Part shown: positions 47,031 to 59,194 of the stretch, in pieces
Numbering within the stretch: position 1 is the stretch's first letter
How the letters are laid out: each line of letters begins with the position of its first letter
NCBI RefSeq assembly: GCF_954871325.1
Contig: NC_088777.1
Location: 30,853,366-30,917,365 of the forward strand
DNA length: 64,000 bases
From: Gordionus sp. m RMFG-2023
Taxonomy: Eukaryota > Nematomorpha > Gordioida > Chordodea > Parachordodidae
Direction: 5' to 3'
The notes under the pieces: model-generated
What the model saw: the letters and a program-made list of their open reading frames with translations, nothing else
What the model was told of the DNA's origin: nothing
The model's database searches: none
Translations under genes and position numbers: made by a program

Positions 47031-47052
47031 TTGATTTCAAAAAATAAACGCG

Positions 47053-48970
47053 TTAATCGTTTCTTTTGGGGAAAGGAACGCTTTATCGTTACTCGTTATG
47101 TGAAGAAAAAAACGCTTTACTCGCTATTCAAAAAAGTAACGCGTTACTTAAAAAATAATAAACAATATATATAATCTTTTTTAAAATTTATTTTTTCCAT
47201 AGATAATAAAAATAATATACAATGATAAGATCTTTTTTACTTATTTTTAACAATTGATCTTCAAAATTTTGTTCAAATAAATAAAAGCGCTTAGGTTTTG
47301 GCATAATTTGGATATCTAATTGCTTTTAGTACAGGGTAAAAAGCATTTGAACGAGGACCCCTATTTATTGGAGTTATATTTAAAACACTATATACCAAAA
47401 TATTAAAAAAATTATATATTTATAAATATTATCGTCTCTTTACTATTTATAATTTTATCGTCTGCTTATATTTAAATTATTTTACTTTTGTTTATAATTA
47501 CTAACACTCTTATTCCTCTCTCATTGATGATTTAGTAATAATTTAAAAAGAGTAAATAATTTTCATGGAACAGTTACCGCAAATCTACGCTCTAGCTGTC
47601 TATGCTGATTCATAAGAAATATCTCAATAAATAGAATATATTTGAATCGCTATGATAAAGGATGGTTTCAAAATTCATTTAGTGAATTATTAAATGACAT
47701 ACAATTCTATAAATATATGAGGATGAATATTACAATCTTTAATTATATTCTATATGATCGCAACATTTATGCAACATAAATCTGTAAGACATACAATATG
47801 CAATCAAGAAAGACTAGCTATTACTCTTCGGTATATTTGCATGTTTGCTCATATAAATATAATTTAAGCTTATAAGTACAATCGTTATTTAGAAAATTAA
47901 ATGAGTGGCATGCTTAAATTTAGTGATCTGCATCGGGCCTAATATTTCAAGCCCGGTCCGGCCCAAAATTTTTTTAAATTATAGAAATTAATTTTTATAA
48001 TTATTCAAAATAAAAAATATATGTTATATGGCGTCTAGTTTTTATAAATAAAATCAAGTATTTTTATTTTACATTAAAAATTCGGGCCCGATCTAAATTT
48101 TTTTTAAAAAATATTAGGCCCGATCCAGCCTAAACCCGATTTCTTTTTTAAAAAAGTAGGCCCGGCTCGTAGATCTCTACTTTAAATATTAATTTATTTA
48201 GCCGATACTTAAAAGCCGGCTATTTAATATTATGCCGATCTAGGACATATCCTTAGTGCTGAACACAACTAAATTTATGTTTAAATTGCGCAGGAGGGTT
48301 GCATTATATTTAATATATAAAATTTTAATTAAAGAAATTTGTTAAAAATATTTAAAAAGTGATTGATATTTTCAAAAATTCTTATAAGATCATCTTCACA
48401 AGAATCTCCATCAATTTGTTTTTTTCTATCATAATTTAATCTGAATTCATATTTTTACTTTCATGTTTTAGATTTGAGCTGCTGGGCATCGAGGTTGAAA
48501 TATTTGAAAGGACATAATCTATACTTACAAGTGTAGATTTACTGCCCTTAAATTTTTTTGTAAAAATTGTTTCATACTGGGGAAGGGTAGAGTCAAATTA
48601 TTTTCATCTGAAGAAATAATATATTCTTTACCAAATAAATTATAATATTAGAGTATATAAATTAACAACCTTGTTTGATTTAAAATTAATATGATTAACA
48701 ATCTTGACTGTATAAAATTTAACAACAAAAATGTAATAAATAAAATAAAAATGAAGAACTTTGGTTTGATTGTTGATATGAATTAAAAACTATGCTTAAT
48801 TTACAAAATTTAAAGAATATATTAAAATAAAATATATTTTTTAAATATTTTTTAAGAAAAATTTTAAATAACGAGATTTTGTGTTACCGTTACTCAAAAA
48901 AAATGCATTGCTCGTTACCTTTGAAACAAGTAACGAATAACGTTCCTTTTCCTCTAAAACAAAACGATGT
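47053..48970. mobile_element. hAT-like element with GTAACG-rich inverted ends
   Basis: The left end reads ATCGTTTCTTTTGGGGAAAG and then GGAACGCTTTATCGTTACTC; the right end in reverse reads ATCGTTTTGTTTTAGAGGAA and GGAACGTTATTCGTTACTTG. AACGCGTTAC words extend about 100 bp inward. No matching target duplication. No transposase was recognised. A family B MITE lies inside. Confidence 0.65.
47921..48179. mobile_element. hAT MITE, family B
   Basis: 259 bp. Left end TAGTGATCTGCATCGGGCC, right end in reverse TAGAGATCTACGAGCCGGG. Flanks CTTAAATT (47913-47920) and CTTTAAAT (48180-48187) are alike but differ by a shift. Interior shares AATTAATTTTTATAATTA words with the copy at 30297-30647. Confidence 0.82.
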
Positions 48971-49357
48971 TATTTTTATCAACAATACTTTACAGCTTAA
49001 TAAAATAATTGCTAATTGTAAAAAATATTTAATTTAACATTTAAAAATATTTTCATTATGTAATGTAGGGCAATCTATTATCCATTAAAATTAAATAAAT
49101 AATTAGTGTTAAATTAAAAAATCTAATAATAATAGATTAACAATCACAGACAATTTCTAAGACATTGGTATTTGAATTTATTTGCTTAAAAAACTAGCTT
49201 TCCTAAACGATTCTTAAGTTTGGAATCACTTCAGATGATTGAAAATACTTTCTATGCGAAACCTGATTGTTTGGTTCTATTTTATATTAATTATTTCATC
49301 TGAAAACATAATTTTGAATTTTACCAAGATGTTGGAAATGATGAACGCATTCGTGAA

Positions 49358-49909
49358 CAGGGTTGCCAGGTCTCCCCCCATCAGCGGGAGACTCCAACAA
49401 TTTTTAGTTTACACGCAGACTACTCACTCCCTCAAAACTACCGCAATTGGAAATCTACCGAAATTTTTAAATTTCTCCCGCACAATTTTTTTTAGGATTT
49501 TATCGTTTTTAATATATAAATAATAATTTTGAGAAACCATAATTGATTATTTTTATATTTTTAAAATAATTTTAAATATTTATTTAAAAAACATGTCTAG
49601 TTTGTAAATATCTTTCTATCCTTAATCATATGTTTTATCTTTATCCAATAATAAATCGACACCATTCATTCCTATTTTATCATTTTCAAGTGTGTTACCT
49701 ATTATGAAAAATATTACTTATTTTGAAGTTTACCGACTTTGTCAATATTTATATAAAATAATTATAAGAATTAATAGGAGGATAACTAAGTAAATTCACA
49801 ATCCCTTATTTTTTTTTAGCAATTTTTATATTTCTATAGCAATTTTAATATTTCTCCCGCAAAATACCAAATTTCTCCCGCAATTTGAAAATTTTGACAT
49901 GGCAACCCT
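49358..49909. mobile_element. hAT MITE with CTCCCGC repeats
   Basis: 552 bp. Ends are CAGGGTTGCCAGGTCTCCCC and, in reverse, CAGGGTTGCCATGTCAAAAT. The 8-bp duplication TTCGTGAA (49350-49357, 49910-49917) is exact. AATTTCTCCCGC occurs once near the left end and twice near the right. It has no coding capacity; the open frame reading across its left junction is an accident. Confidence 0.92.
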
Positions 49910-50159
49910 GTTCGTGAATGAAGTTTTTTATTTGAAAAAATGATGAATGGCGTTCCGTTCCTCTTATCTTTTTTAATGTAAACGCGTTACTTTATTGACA
50001 AACGTGTTCATGTTTTACGTCCGTTCAATTTTAAAAAATTGTAATGTATTAAAATAAATTGATTTTTATATTTGCTTTAAGCTACAATTTATAATAATAG
50101 ACAAAATAGAAAAACATATAAATATATTTTATATTTTATTATATAAAATAAATCACTTT

Positions 50160-52135
50160 ATATTATTAATCTGAATTCATTTCATTTGGCGACGATTCAT
50201 CTCAAGTCAAGACGACGACGAATTATTTTAAATAAAAAGATTAAAATTATACTATGCCTCTGAAGAAAATTGAAGAACCTACTCAATTTCATATTCCTGA
50301 ATTCATAAAAGAAAAAGCTAATATTCAGGATTGCCTATATAATATAGAACTCATTTTCAAATTAAAAAATATTGTTGATCAAAATAAAAAAAAAGATTTA
50401 TTAGCCAATATAGACACTGATAATTTAATTAAAATTTTTTACTTTCCTAATAATTGATAACATAAATTATCCAATTTTACTTGACAATTTAGAAAAAATA
50501 TAAAAAAATTTCGAGTATTTTTCTACATTGCAATAATTTTTATACTTTAAAGAGTCAGTTTTTCAATCAAATTAAAAAGCATTTGCTCTTTATGTAATTT
50601 TAAATCGCAGGTTGATGAACTCTTAAGAGATATTTTCATCTTAGGAGTTGGGTTACCTGAGCTGGACAAAGAACTTCGGTCAAAATATGCCGAATGGCAT
50701 AAGTTAATAAAATAATTAAACATAAGCCTATGCAAGGTTCCAAAAATACTTATTTTAGGAATAATTATAATAACGTAAACAAATGCAATAATAATAATTA
50801 TTATAATGCTAACAAAATCAACCATAATTTTTATAAACCAAGTTTTAAACCTAATTTCAGTCAAAAAAAAGTAATATGCTTTAGGGCGGAAAAGCAAACC
50901 GCATAGTGAAAGAGTGTAGAACGCATGCTATACAAATGATTTTACCACGGACACCTCGCCTGTCTTTTGCTAATAAAGTTACAATCGATGATAAATGGGC
51001 TGCAGCTTACTATGGAATTTGATATTGCCGCGGCGTGTAGTGTGATAGATGAGGTTACCTGAAGTCGCATAGGCAAACCATCATTATCACCTGCATATAA
51101 ACTAAAAGAATATAATCATATCAAGATCGAAGTATTGGGTAAATGTTTAGTGGAAGTCGAAGTAAATAATATTCCAAAATTTTTACCTATTTGGGTAGTT
51201 AAGGGTGAGAATTCCCTTATTTTTGGAATGGCCCTTCTTAGATAATTTGATATAAAATTTCCTGAAAAAGTTCGAATTAATAATAAATATGAAAGATTCC
51301 AGTTTAAATACTATTGTTTCAAAATTTCCACAAGTTATTAAAAAAAATTAGGACAAATAAAATTAAAGGAAGCCATCATCAAGATACAACCAAATACAGT
51401 GCCAACTGCGCTATCTAGAAGAATTCCATTTCCGTTGCGTTGAACCGTTGAAGCTGAGTTGGACAGACTTTTAGACGAAGGCCTTATTGAAAAGGTGGAT
51501 CCAACAATAACTCCAATTACTTGGGCTACGCCAACGGTTAATATTTTAAAGAAATCTGGTGCTGTGCGAATATGCGGAGATTTTCGTTTAACAATCAGCA
51601 AATATTTAGCGATAGATAACGATTTACTATCAACTTTCGTCGACCTGACAAATAGGATCGCGGGTGGTAAAATATTTTCAACGATAGATTTAAGAGATGC
51701 ATTTTTAAATTCGGAGTTAGTCCAGAATGTAGAAATCTTTTAGTAATTTCGACTCATATCGGTTATTACCGATACCAAAGAATCCCCTTTGGGCTGACTA
51801 GCGCTCCGATAATATTTCAACGCTTTATGCAAAACCTATTAAAGGAAATTCCTATGGTTAGTGTATTTTTAGACGATGTAATTATTGCAGGCGAGAATAA
51901 TTTTGATCATATAGTTAATCTAAAAGAAGTATTAAGAAGATTTGATAAGGCTGGACTGACAATGTCGACCGATAAAATTAAAATTGGAGAAAAGTCAGTT
52001 ACTTATTTTGGTCATGTTATTGATGAATTCGGAATTCACCCTACCTAAGATAAGATTAATGCTATAAAAAATTGTATAACACCGTCTAATGTTAAAGAAA
52101 TACGTTCGTTTTTGGGAATGGTAAATTATTATTAC
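50160..52135 (+). mobile_element. Ty3/Gypsy LTR retrotransposon fossil
   Basis: In order on the plus strand: a possible primer-binding area with TTTGGCGACGATTC near 50188, a gag-like start at 50254-50457, an Asn-rich gag tail near 50750-50900, a region that may be protease near 51000-51240, and a clear reverse transcriptase at 51430-52100 with RLLDEGLIEKV, VRICGDFR and FLDDVIIAG motifs. RNase H and integrase are absent. No long terminal repeats were identified. It is broken in several places and cut short at its 3' side, so it is an old copy, though the reverse transcriptase is well enough kept to be younger than the fossil at 14640-15480. Confidence 0.85.
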
Positions 52136-52139
52136 GAAG

Positions 52140-53229
52140 TTTTTTATGAAAAAAGGATTATTTTTTAATCAGCTGTTTCTTATATCAAATTTGAATTTTT
52201 TTAGCCTACCATTTTAATTTGAATATATAATTTATATTTTATAGATTAGCATAGGCATAGATTGTATTTCATCATCACCATTTGATTCTGAAAATTCACA
52301 GATGAATTAACATTACCATAGCCCATATATAATAAATAGTTTACAGAAACATCGTATATTCAAGGAACTAATTTTTCTTATCCTTATCAAGTGATAAATG
52401 TGTCGGATAATATGAGTTTTAAAATCTTCAAGTTATAATGTAAACTTTATTATTTTATATAATATGTGATAAATGGGGACATTTGATGGAAAATAGATAA
52501 GGAAACATAAATAAGATTGATAACAAGAAGTGTGAAGATAGATCAAATTTTCAATCGATGAAGGCCGATTTAGAAAACCTTGCCTGACCGATTTATTTTG
52601 ATACCAGGTAAAACTAAATTGGATAAAGTAAATATTAATAAAACATATGACTTTTTAAATTTTAAAAAAGTACCTTTTTCAAGCAAGGAGGAGAATGCTT
52701 AAGGTTGAAATCATGGACAAGAGGATTTTGAATATCCGAATTTCCCACATAATTTTCGCACCACGAATATGAACTGTTTTCTTCTAAAGAGAGAAAACAT
52801 TTTAATCAAAGATACCATATAAATTTACTAGATTGCAAAAATATCATTAACAATACTGTATTAAATTTGAAAAAATTTATTTTCAGGCCTGAGCCCGACC
52901 CGAAGCTAACTATGTATTAATTCCTTCCCAGCCACAATCGGTGAATGGCTTGGGCCTAAAAAAATATATAAAAATATCGAGACGACTCTGGCTTAAATTT
53001 AAAAAAAATTGATGGTTCTAAAATTGCATTTCTCTGAGATTAGTACAAAATAATCAGTGATTTTTATAAATGTGTTTAACTTTAAGCACGCCTAAATAAA
53101 AAAAAATCACGAATTCGTAACATGCCTGAATGATGAGATCTCATCACGAACAAATTTTTATAATATTTTCTCTGGAATGTAAATAGTGTTATTAGATGGC
53201 TAACGCAATATTTTAGTTAAAAAATCTTA
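52140..53229. other. No gene recognised; one GGCCC-rich remnant
   Basis: Bases 52880-53000 (GCCTGAGCCCGACCCGAAGC...GGCTTGGGCCT) look like a decayed relative of MITE families B and C. The rest is AT-rich. Confidence 0.45.
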
Positions 53230-53237
53230 GGCTAGCC

Positions 53238-55747
53238 TAGGCCTATTCAAAAAAAATTCGATTCTATTCGAATAGATACGAATACGAATAATAAATTATT
53301 TGTTTTATCCGAATACGAATAATCATTTATTCGATTCGAATAAAACGAATTATTCGAATAAAACGAATTATTCGTAATATTTAATAAATTGCTTTTTTTT
53401 TAAATTATCTAACATTTGTCATTTCTATTTGATAACCTGCCAATCTGACAGATGATGTGTTTATAAAAAGACTAGCAAAAATTTTAATTTTAATATCCCT
53501 TATTTTTTCAAAATTAATTATATTAAAAATTACACAAACCAAAAGTATATTAAAATATATACAAACCAAAGGTATATAAAAATATATTATATTTTTATAA
53601 TAAAATATTGTTAGCCAGCCTAATTATGTTAGTGGAGAATGATTTTGATGAAATAGTTATTGACAAAATTTCTTAACAAAAAAGAGCGATTATATGGGAT
53701 CAATATCAACTCAATGGTGAAAAGGCTGCTTGCAATCATTGCAAGAGCATTATTAAATGCAAAGGCAAAACAACATCGCCTCTTATTAATCATTATAATA
53801 GGTTTCATTCACATCTCTGTAAAAACAGTAATAAAATTGACACTTTTTTAAAGCCTATATCACCTTTTTCTTTATCTAAAAAAATTAATTATAAAGATAA
53901 CTTACTAAAATTATTTATTAATAATAATTTATCTTTTAAAATTGTTAATTCACCTGATTTTAAAAATTTTATAAATGATCTTGATTCTTCTATAAAATCA
54001 ATAAGCTCCAATATTCTTAAATTGCATATGTATAATACATTTGCAGAAAAAGAACAGTTGGTAAAGGATATAATATCCAAAAATAAAAGTCAGATTAATT
54101 TTTCATCTGATATTTGGACTAGCCCAACTCAGGTTCCTTTTTTAGGGTTAACAGCCCATTTTATTGAAGATAATTTTAAAATAAATAACAAATTTTGGAT
54201 GTTGCTCCAAAAATGAACAACATTCAGGTGAAAACATTTTAAAGCCTTTATTAAAATAATTAAAAATTATAATTTGGAGAATAAAATTTTTTATATAACT
54301 CTAGATAATGCTACTAATAATAAAACATTTATTGATACATTTTCTTTAAAATATCCATCAATAAAAATAGGGCACATTCGATGCTTTGCTTATGTTATTA
54401 ATTTAATATCCAAAGAAATTTTAAATCCATCAATTTTAAAACTACGAAACATTATTAGGATGATACGTAATTCTCCTAAAAAATTAAATTTATTAAAAAA
54501 TATATGTAGTTCACTACATCCTCTTATAAATTTTTTAAAACCCAAATTGGATTGTGAAATAAGGTGGAATAGCACCTACCAAATGATTGAAAGGGGCTTA
54601 TTGTTAAAGCCTGCTATAAAAAAAATTAGTTAATGAAGTTATAACTAATATTATAATTCTTCAAGAAAAACAATTATCAGAGGTAAACTAAAATTTATAA
54701 ATAGGTAAATAATACTTTATTAACATAACATACAGGAGGAATGGGACGATCTTGTAAAAATTAAATCTATCCTATTGCCTTTGTATGAGACTACATATAT
54801 GGTTTGTGGGGAAAATTATCCTACTTATAATTTGGTTATACTCTATTATATTCTAATTCTTGAACACTTAAAAAATGAGAAACCTTGTTTCCATAAAACC
54901 TCTAACAATGATTTCAAAGTGGCATGTGATAAATTGTTGGGCTATTATAATTTAACTGCAGATGATGCAATAATAGCTACAATATTGGATCCAAGGCTCA
55001 AAATAGAATATTTTAAATCAATATCTCTTGATTATGATATTGATATATCCAGGTTAACAGACAAGTTTAAAGAGATTTACAGCAGATATACAGGTATTTA
55101 ATTTACCCCTATTTAAATACATATCATTTTATTTTATAAGCTGCTGATAATTACAACTGCCAAAATAAGAATGAAAGTCAACAAAACAGGCTTGACATTG
55201 TTTTTAAACAAAATTATGTTCAACTATGTGAAATCGATTTTTACCTGAGTGAACCAAGATCAAAGAGTGATACTGATCCATTAATGTGGTGGAAGACAAA
55301 TGCACATAGGATCCCTATACTCTCAAAAATGGCAAGAGATTATTTATCTATACAAGGAACATCAACTGCGTGTGAAAGACTTTTCTCAGTTGGCACTAAT
55401 TTGTTGTCAAAAAACCGCATGTCGTATAAAGAAGAAAATATAAGAACCCTTTGCCTTAAAAATTGGCTTAAAATTATAAATTAAATGAATAATATAATAT
55501 TTTAATTTTGTTTATAACTTGATTATATTTATTTGTCATCGGATTATTATAATTTTTTCTGTTTGAAATCAAATTTGCAATAAAAAAATTTGTCAATATA
55601 TTTGAGATTGATTTATTTTATTAAGAAAATTCATTTCAATTATTCGAATAGAATACAAATAGATTTTATTATTCGTACGAATTCAAATAGTAAATTATTC
55701 TACGAATAATGCACTATTCGATTCGAATACGTTTTTGAATAGGCCTA
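53238..55747 (+). mobile_element. hAT transposon, best-preserved copy
   Basis: 2510 bp, with ends TAGGCCTATTCAAAAA on both sides followed by AATTCG/CGAATA-rich subterminal repeats. The flanks are GGCTAGCC at 53230-53237 and 55748-55755, an exact 8-bp duplication that is itself a palindrome. The transposase lies on the plus strand from 53626 to 55484. The subterminal CGAAT words are likely transposase-binding sites, by analogy with other hAT elements. Confidence 0.93.
53626..55484 (+). pseudogene. hAT transposase with BED finger and two introns
   Basis: Starts MLVENDFDEIVIDKIS, then a TAA, then a BED finger (IWDQYQLNGEKAACNHCKSI, SPLINHYNRFHSH). The catalytic region follows: FSSDIWTSP, FYITLDNATNN, CFAYVINLI (family C-x2-H, His is Tyr here), DCEIRWNSTY and DPRLK. 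The end, TSTACERLFSVGTNLLSKNR, is the dimerisation region. Introns 54683-54735 (53 bp) and 55094-55140 (47 bp) have GT-AG ends and keep the frame. Defects seen: one stop at 53674, a short out-of-frame stretch near 54214-54240 and a frame change in an A run at 54618-54625. Intact members cut and paste the element. This one is dead, but recently so. Confidence 0.88.
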
Positions 55748-55755
55748 GGCTAGCC

Positions 55756-56116
55756 TAAAGATTTTGCTCATAGATGTTAGAAAGGTTTAGATTTTTAATA
55801 ATGAAATATCGAGACTTTCAAAAAAAATTTATTCAAATATAAATATACTTCAAAAAAGACATTGAATTTAAATACAAATATGTTTAAAAAAAATCTATTT
55901 TAAATATAAATACACATACGTTAAGTTTAATACAAATACCTTGATGGATGAATATTTTTTGCACAAAAAATACTTTTACGAATATATTTTGCAAGTCTTT
56001 ATAGTACCACAATCAATTTTTTTAAACTTAAAAAATATTTTACTAACAGTTTTCTAATATAACATTCTAATTTAAAATATTATATCGAAAATACTTCAAT
56101 TACAGTGTTTCCCATT
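55756..56116. other. AT-rich spacer
   Basis: Nothing recognised beyond TTCAAATATAAATA-like short repeats at 55840-55945. Confidence 0.5.
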
Positions 56117-56372
56117 GAAAAAAGGAAAAGTCCTAATCAAAAAAGGAAAAGTTTCAATCATAAAAGGAAAAGGTCAATCAAAAAAGGAAAAGATCGGATC
56201 AGAAAAGTGTCAATCAAAAAAGGAAAAGTCCCAAAGATTTAGGAAAAAATCATCAAAAAAGGAAACGTGTCAAACAAAAAAGGAAAAGGTTCAATCAAAA
56301 AAGGAAAAGTGTTAAACAAAGAAGGAAAAGGTCCAATCAAAAAAGGAAAATTCCTATTCAAAAAAGGAAAAT
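56117..56372. repeat. Minisatellite of about 20 bp, AAAAAAGGAAAAGTNCAATC
   Basis: About 12 to 13 degenerate units with strong strand bias: nearly no T except in the TCAATC spacer. The Lys-rich open frame read through it comes from the repeat. Confidence 0.9.
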
Positions 56373-56666
56373 CGTTATTTTTTAAAAATTTACTATATCT
56401 TTTCTCAATTTATTTTTCTTCTCATTTTTGATAATTCTTTTGTCTTTTAAAAATAATTTTAAATTTTCCGTTATTTTTCTTCACCTATCTGCTCCATATT
56501 TAACAATTCTTTACTTTTATGACTTTTCATGATTTTTTCTACTTATATTGTAATGTTTTACATACATTTCTAACCTTTTCAATCTCTTGAAGTCATTTTT
56601 GATATTTATTTTTTTGATCTTTTCTCAATTTTTTTTTCTCATTTTTGATAATCCTTTTTTAGGAAT

Positions 56667-57860
56667 TATATTTAATTTTCACTAAATTTTTAGCAGACAA
56701 TTTTTTTAATTAGAATTTTTTGCATATCAAATTATTTAATTACAATTGTAAAATTAAATTAATCGTTTGGTTATAATGTACCTTTTTAAAATTAAATAAG
56801 TTTGAACTGTAATACCAAACGATATGTAAATAAAATATAATCAAATTCTTATTTTTAAAATTTAATATTTATGCAAGAAGTATTCAATATTTTTGAGCAA
56901 GTAAATAATTTTTTTTTGTAATTATTTTTAAAACTATATTCTTTGATTTATGAATAAACGTAAAATGAGGTATGTGTTATAATATAAGGATTTTAGACTT
57001 TTTTGTCATTCCTTCTATTTGTTAAATATATATTTTAAAAATAAATTTATTTTTGTTTTATAAAATAAAATTATGAAGATATGGTAAAAACAAGGGGAAA
57101 AAACAGCGACGTAAAAAAGAATAGTATTAAAAATATAGCATCATGTATTAAAGTAAGCTATAAGACAGTGACAAATATTTCTCCCATCTCAAAAATGGAA
57201 TAAAATATATATATTTATCGATGAGAGCGGGTTTTCAATATCAATGAGGCGGTTATATGGATATTCACAAATAAATAAAAAGGCTATTAAAAATGTTCAA
57301 GGGATAAAAACAATGAATTATACTATCATTGCTGCTCTCTCAATTGCAAGAATATTCAGATTCGAAGTTCTTGATGGCCCCTGCAACGCTATATACTTTA
57401 GCAACTTTGTAAATGAAATATTAAATCATTTTGAAGAAGGTAACATGATGAATATGATTTTTGTGATGGATAATGTTCCATTTCATCATAATCATACAAT
57501 TAGGAAATCGATAGAAAGAAGAGGGCGCATATTGAAATACTTACCACCTTACAGTCCTTATCTTAATCGCATTGAAAATGTGTTTTTTCAATGGAAGGAT
57601 TTTGTCAGAAATCAAAATCCCAGTAACGAGGAAAAATTAATTCAGAGCATGGAGAGAGAGGAATATCTGAGGAGAATGCAAAAAATTATTTTAGAAATAT
57701 GGAGACCTATATTCCAAAATGTAGAAGAGGGGAAATTATTCATGATTAATATAAATTTTTGTTTCTTACTTTATTATACATTGTAATTAAATAATTTGAT
57801 ATGCAAAAAATTCTAATAAAAATAAATTATCTACTAAAAATTTAGTGAAAATTAAATATA
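56667..57860 (+). mobile_element. Tc1-like transposon with 76-bp inverted ends
   Basis: Left end 56667-56742, right end 57784-57860. Both read TATATTTAATTTTCACTAAA, then ATTAGAATTTTTTGCATATC and AAATTATTTAATTA when put in the same direction, with about 90 percent match. The element is 1194 bp and carries a broken transposase on the plus strand. The TA at each outer edge fits a Tc1/mariner target. Confidence 0.9.
57081..57786 (+). pseudogene. Tc1-like DD34E transposase, missing its middle
   Basis: 57081-57203 reads MVKTRGKNSDVKKNSIKNIA, then SCIKVSYKTVTNIS, a helix-turn-helix start. In another frame, 57205-57786 reads IFIDESGFSIS (first Asp), FVMDNVPFHHN (second Asp) and LPPYSPYLNRIENVFFQWK (Glu). 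There are 34 residues between the second Asp and the Glu, the DD34E signature. The part between the HTH and the first Asp is mostly missing, so the gene is a deletion derivative with one frame change. The catalytic core is otherwise open to its stop. Confidence 0.87.
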
Positions 57861-58379
57861 TTATATATTCTGACCAGTTCATCTATCCCTGGAAAAAAAT
57901 ATTTAATATGACGATGATGCAATATATCGAGAAAAAGAATTCTGGAAATATTTTATAAATTTCAAAGATTTAACATATAATTTTATTAAGATTACGAAGC
58001 GACAAGATTCTACTTATTATTATATAATTTGGTGTGATTCATTCCCCTTGAAATAATATCTGCAAAGATGAAATCAGATGGAATAATTAAGCTAACACAT
58101 TAGATGGAAACAGGTGCGTGGGGATCCCCAAAGCCAAAAAATGCAGATGCCGGATTATATTTTTCAAAAATATTATTGTTAATATTAATTTATATTTGTT
58201 AATATTTATTCCTATCTCATATATATACTTAATTATACTTATTTATCACATTCATCTAAGTTATTTTATCAATTAATTTCGATTTCAAGTTTTCCTTGGC
58301 GTAATTTACCTATTATTTCCAAATTTTAGGGGCGTAATATTTATCTAAATTTCTAGTCAAATAATTATTATCTCTGAAA
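57861..58379. other. Spacer between Tc1-like and hAT remains
   Basis: AT-rich. GTGCGTGGGGATCCCCAAAG near 58112 is a short palindrome of unknown meaning. Confidence 0.45.
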
Positions 58380-59194
58380 CTCCTTGTCCAACAGGGAGAA
58401 AGAAATTGCAAGCTTGTCTAACGAGATCGAGTCTCCGCCATCAAGCAGTAACAGCTTTTATGGAGTTAGAAGAGCCGATTATTAATGCTATTACTGAAAT
58501 ATCACAATGGCTTGAAAGAAATATTTCCTCGGAAGCAAGAAAATTATTGGATTCAATACTTATTCCAAATTTTATCATTTAATTATACAACTATTTTATG
58601 TATTACTTTTCAAAAACATGACATTGACTTGATTAAGAAGATGAGAATAGCGGAGAGCATTTTATTAGAACTCAAGGAAATTAGAGCTAATGTTGATGAA
58701 GAATTTCATATTTTATATTGTTGAGTCAAAAGCAGAGCTATACTGTTTAATATTTGTCCTCCTCAATTTGCAGCAAGCAAGCTCATCGTCAAAACATTAA
58801 TAAAGGATGAGTAGAAGAGTATTATAAAACAAATGTCCCCTCTCAGATACATTTATAACCCAAATAAATGAATGATTTTTAATTCATCATGCAGCACTTA
58901 CAAATCCGCAGATATTACTTCCACAAAAGCCTTTCCAACGATGGTGATAGAAAAAAATATTTGTTAGATTTTTATCATGATGTTAAAATATCTTATGATG
59001 CCTTATTAGCTGAATAACTATGATTAAAAGATTAACTATGGTTGATACAGTCCCAAAAAATGCTATGAATGCTTTGCATTATTTCAAACATTTTAGATTA
59101 TATTCCGAATGTATTAAAATGGTTATATATATTAGCAACTCTTTCCAATAGTAAACTAATGAGAGAACATTCTCTTTTTTAAGAAGAATAACCA
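58380..59194 (+). pseudogene. hAT transposase fragment, cut by a MITE
   Basis: TRSSLRHQAVTAFMELEEPI, then NAITEISQWLERN, matches the region after the LCPTRW motif in ZMYM1-like hAT transposases. Near 59040-59190 it reads VPKNAMNALHYFKHF and, in a shifted frame, TNERTFSFLRRITT, the dimerisation region. Several stops and frame changes separate the blocks. The family C MITE begins right after this last block. No hAT ends were found. Confidence 0.65.

Noticed and set aside
49239-49523. Open frame with a membrane-like start.
   Set aside because: It crosses the left junction of the MITE at 49358, so it is accidental.
50547-51601. Minus-strand open frames in the Ty3/Gypsy fossil.
   Set aside because: Shadows of the plus-strand element.
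56115-56315. Lys-rich open frame.
   Set aside because: Product of the AAAAAAGGAAAAG minisatellite.
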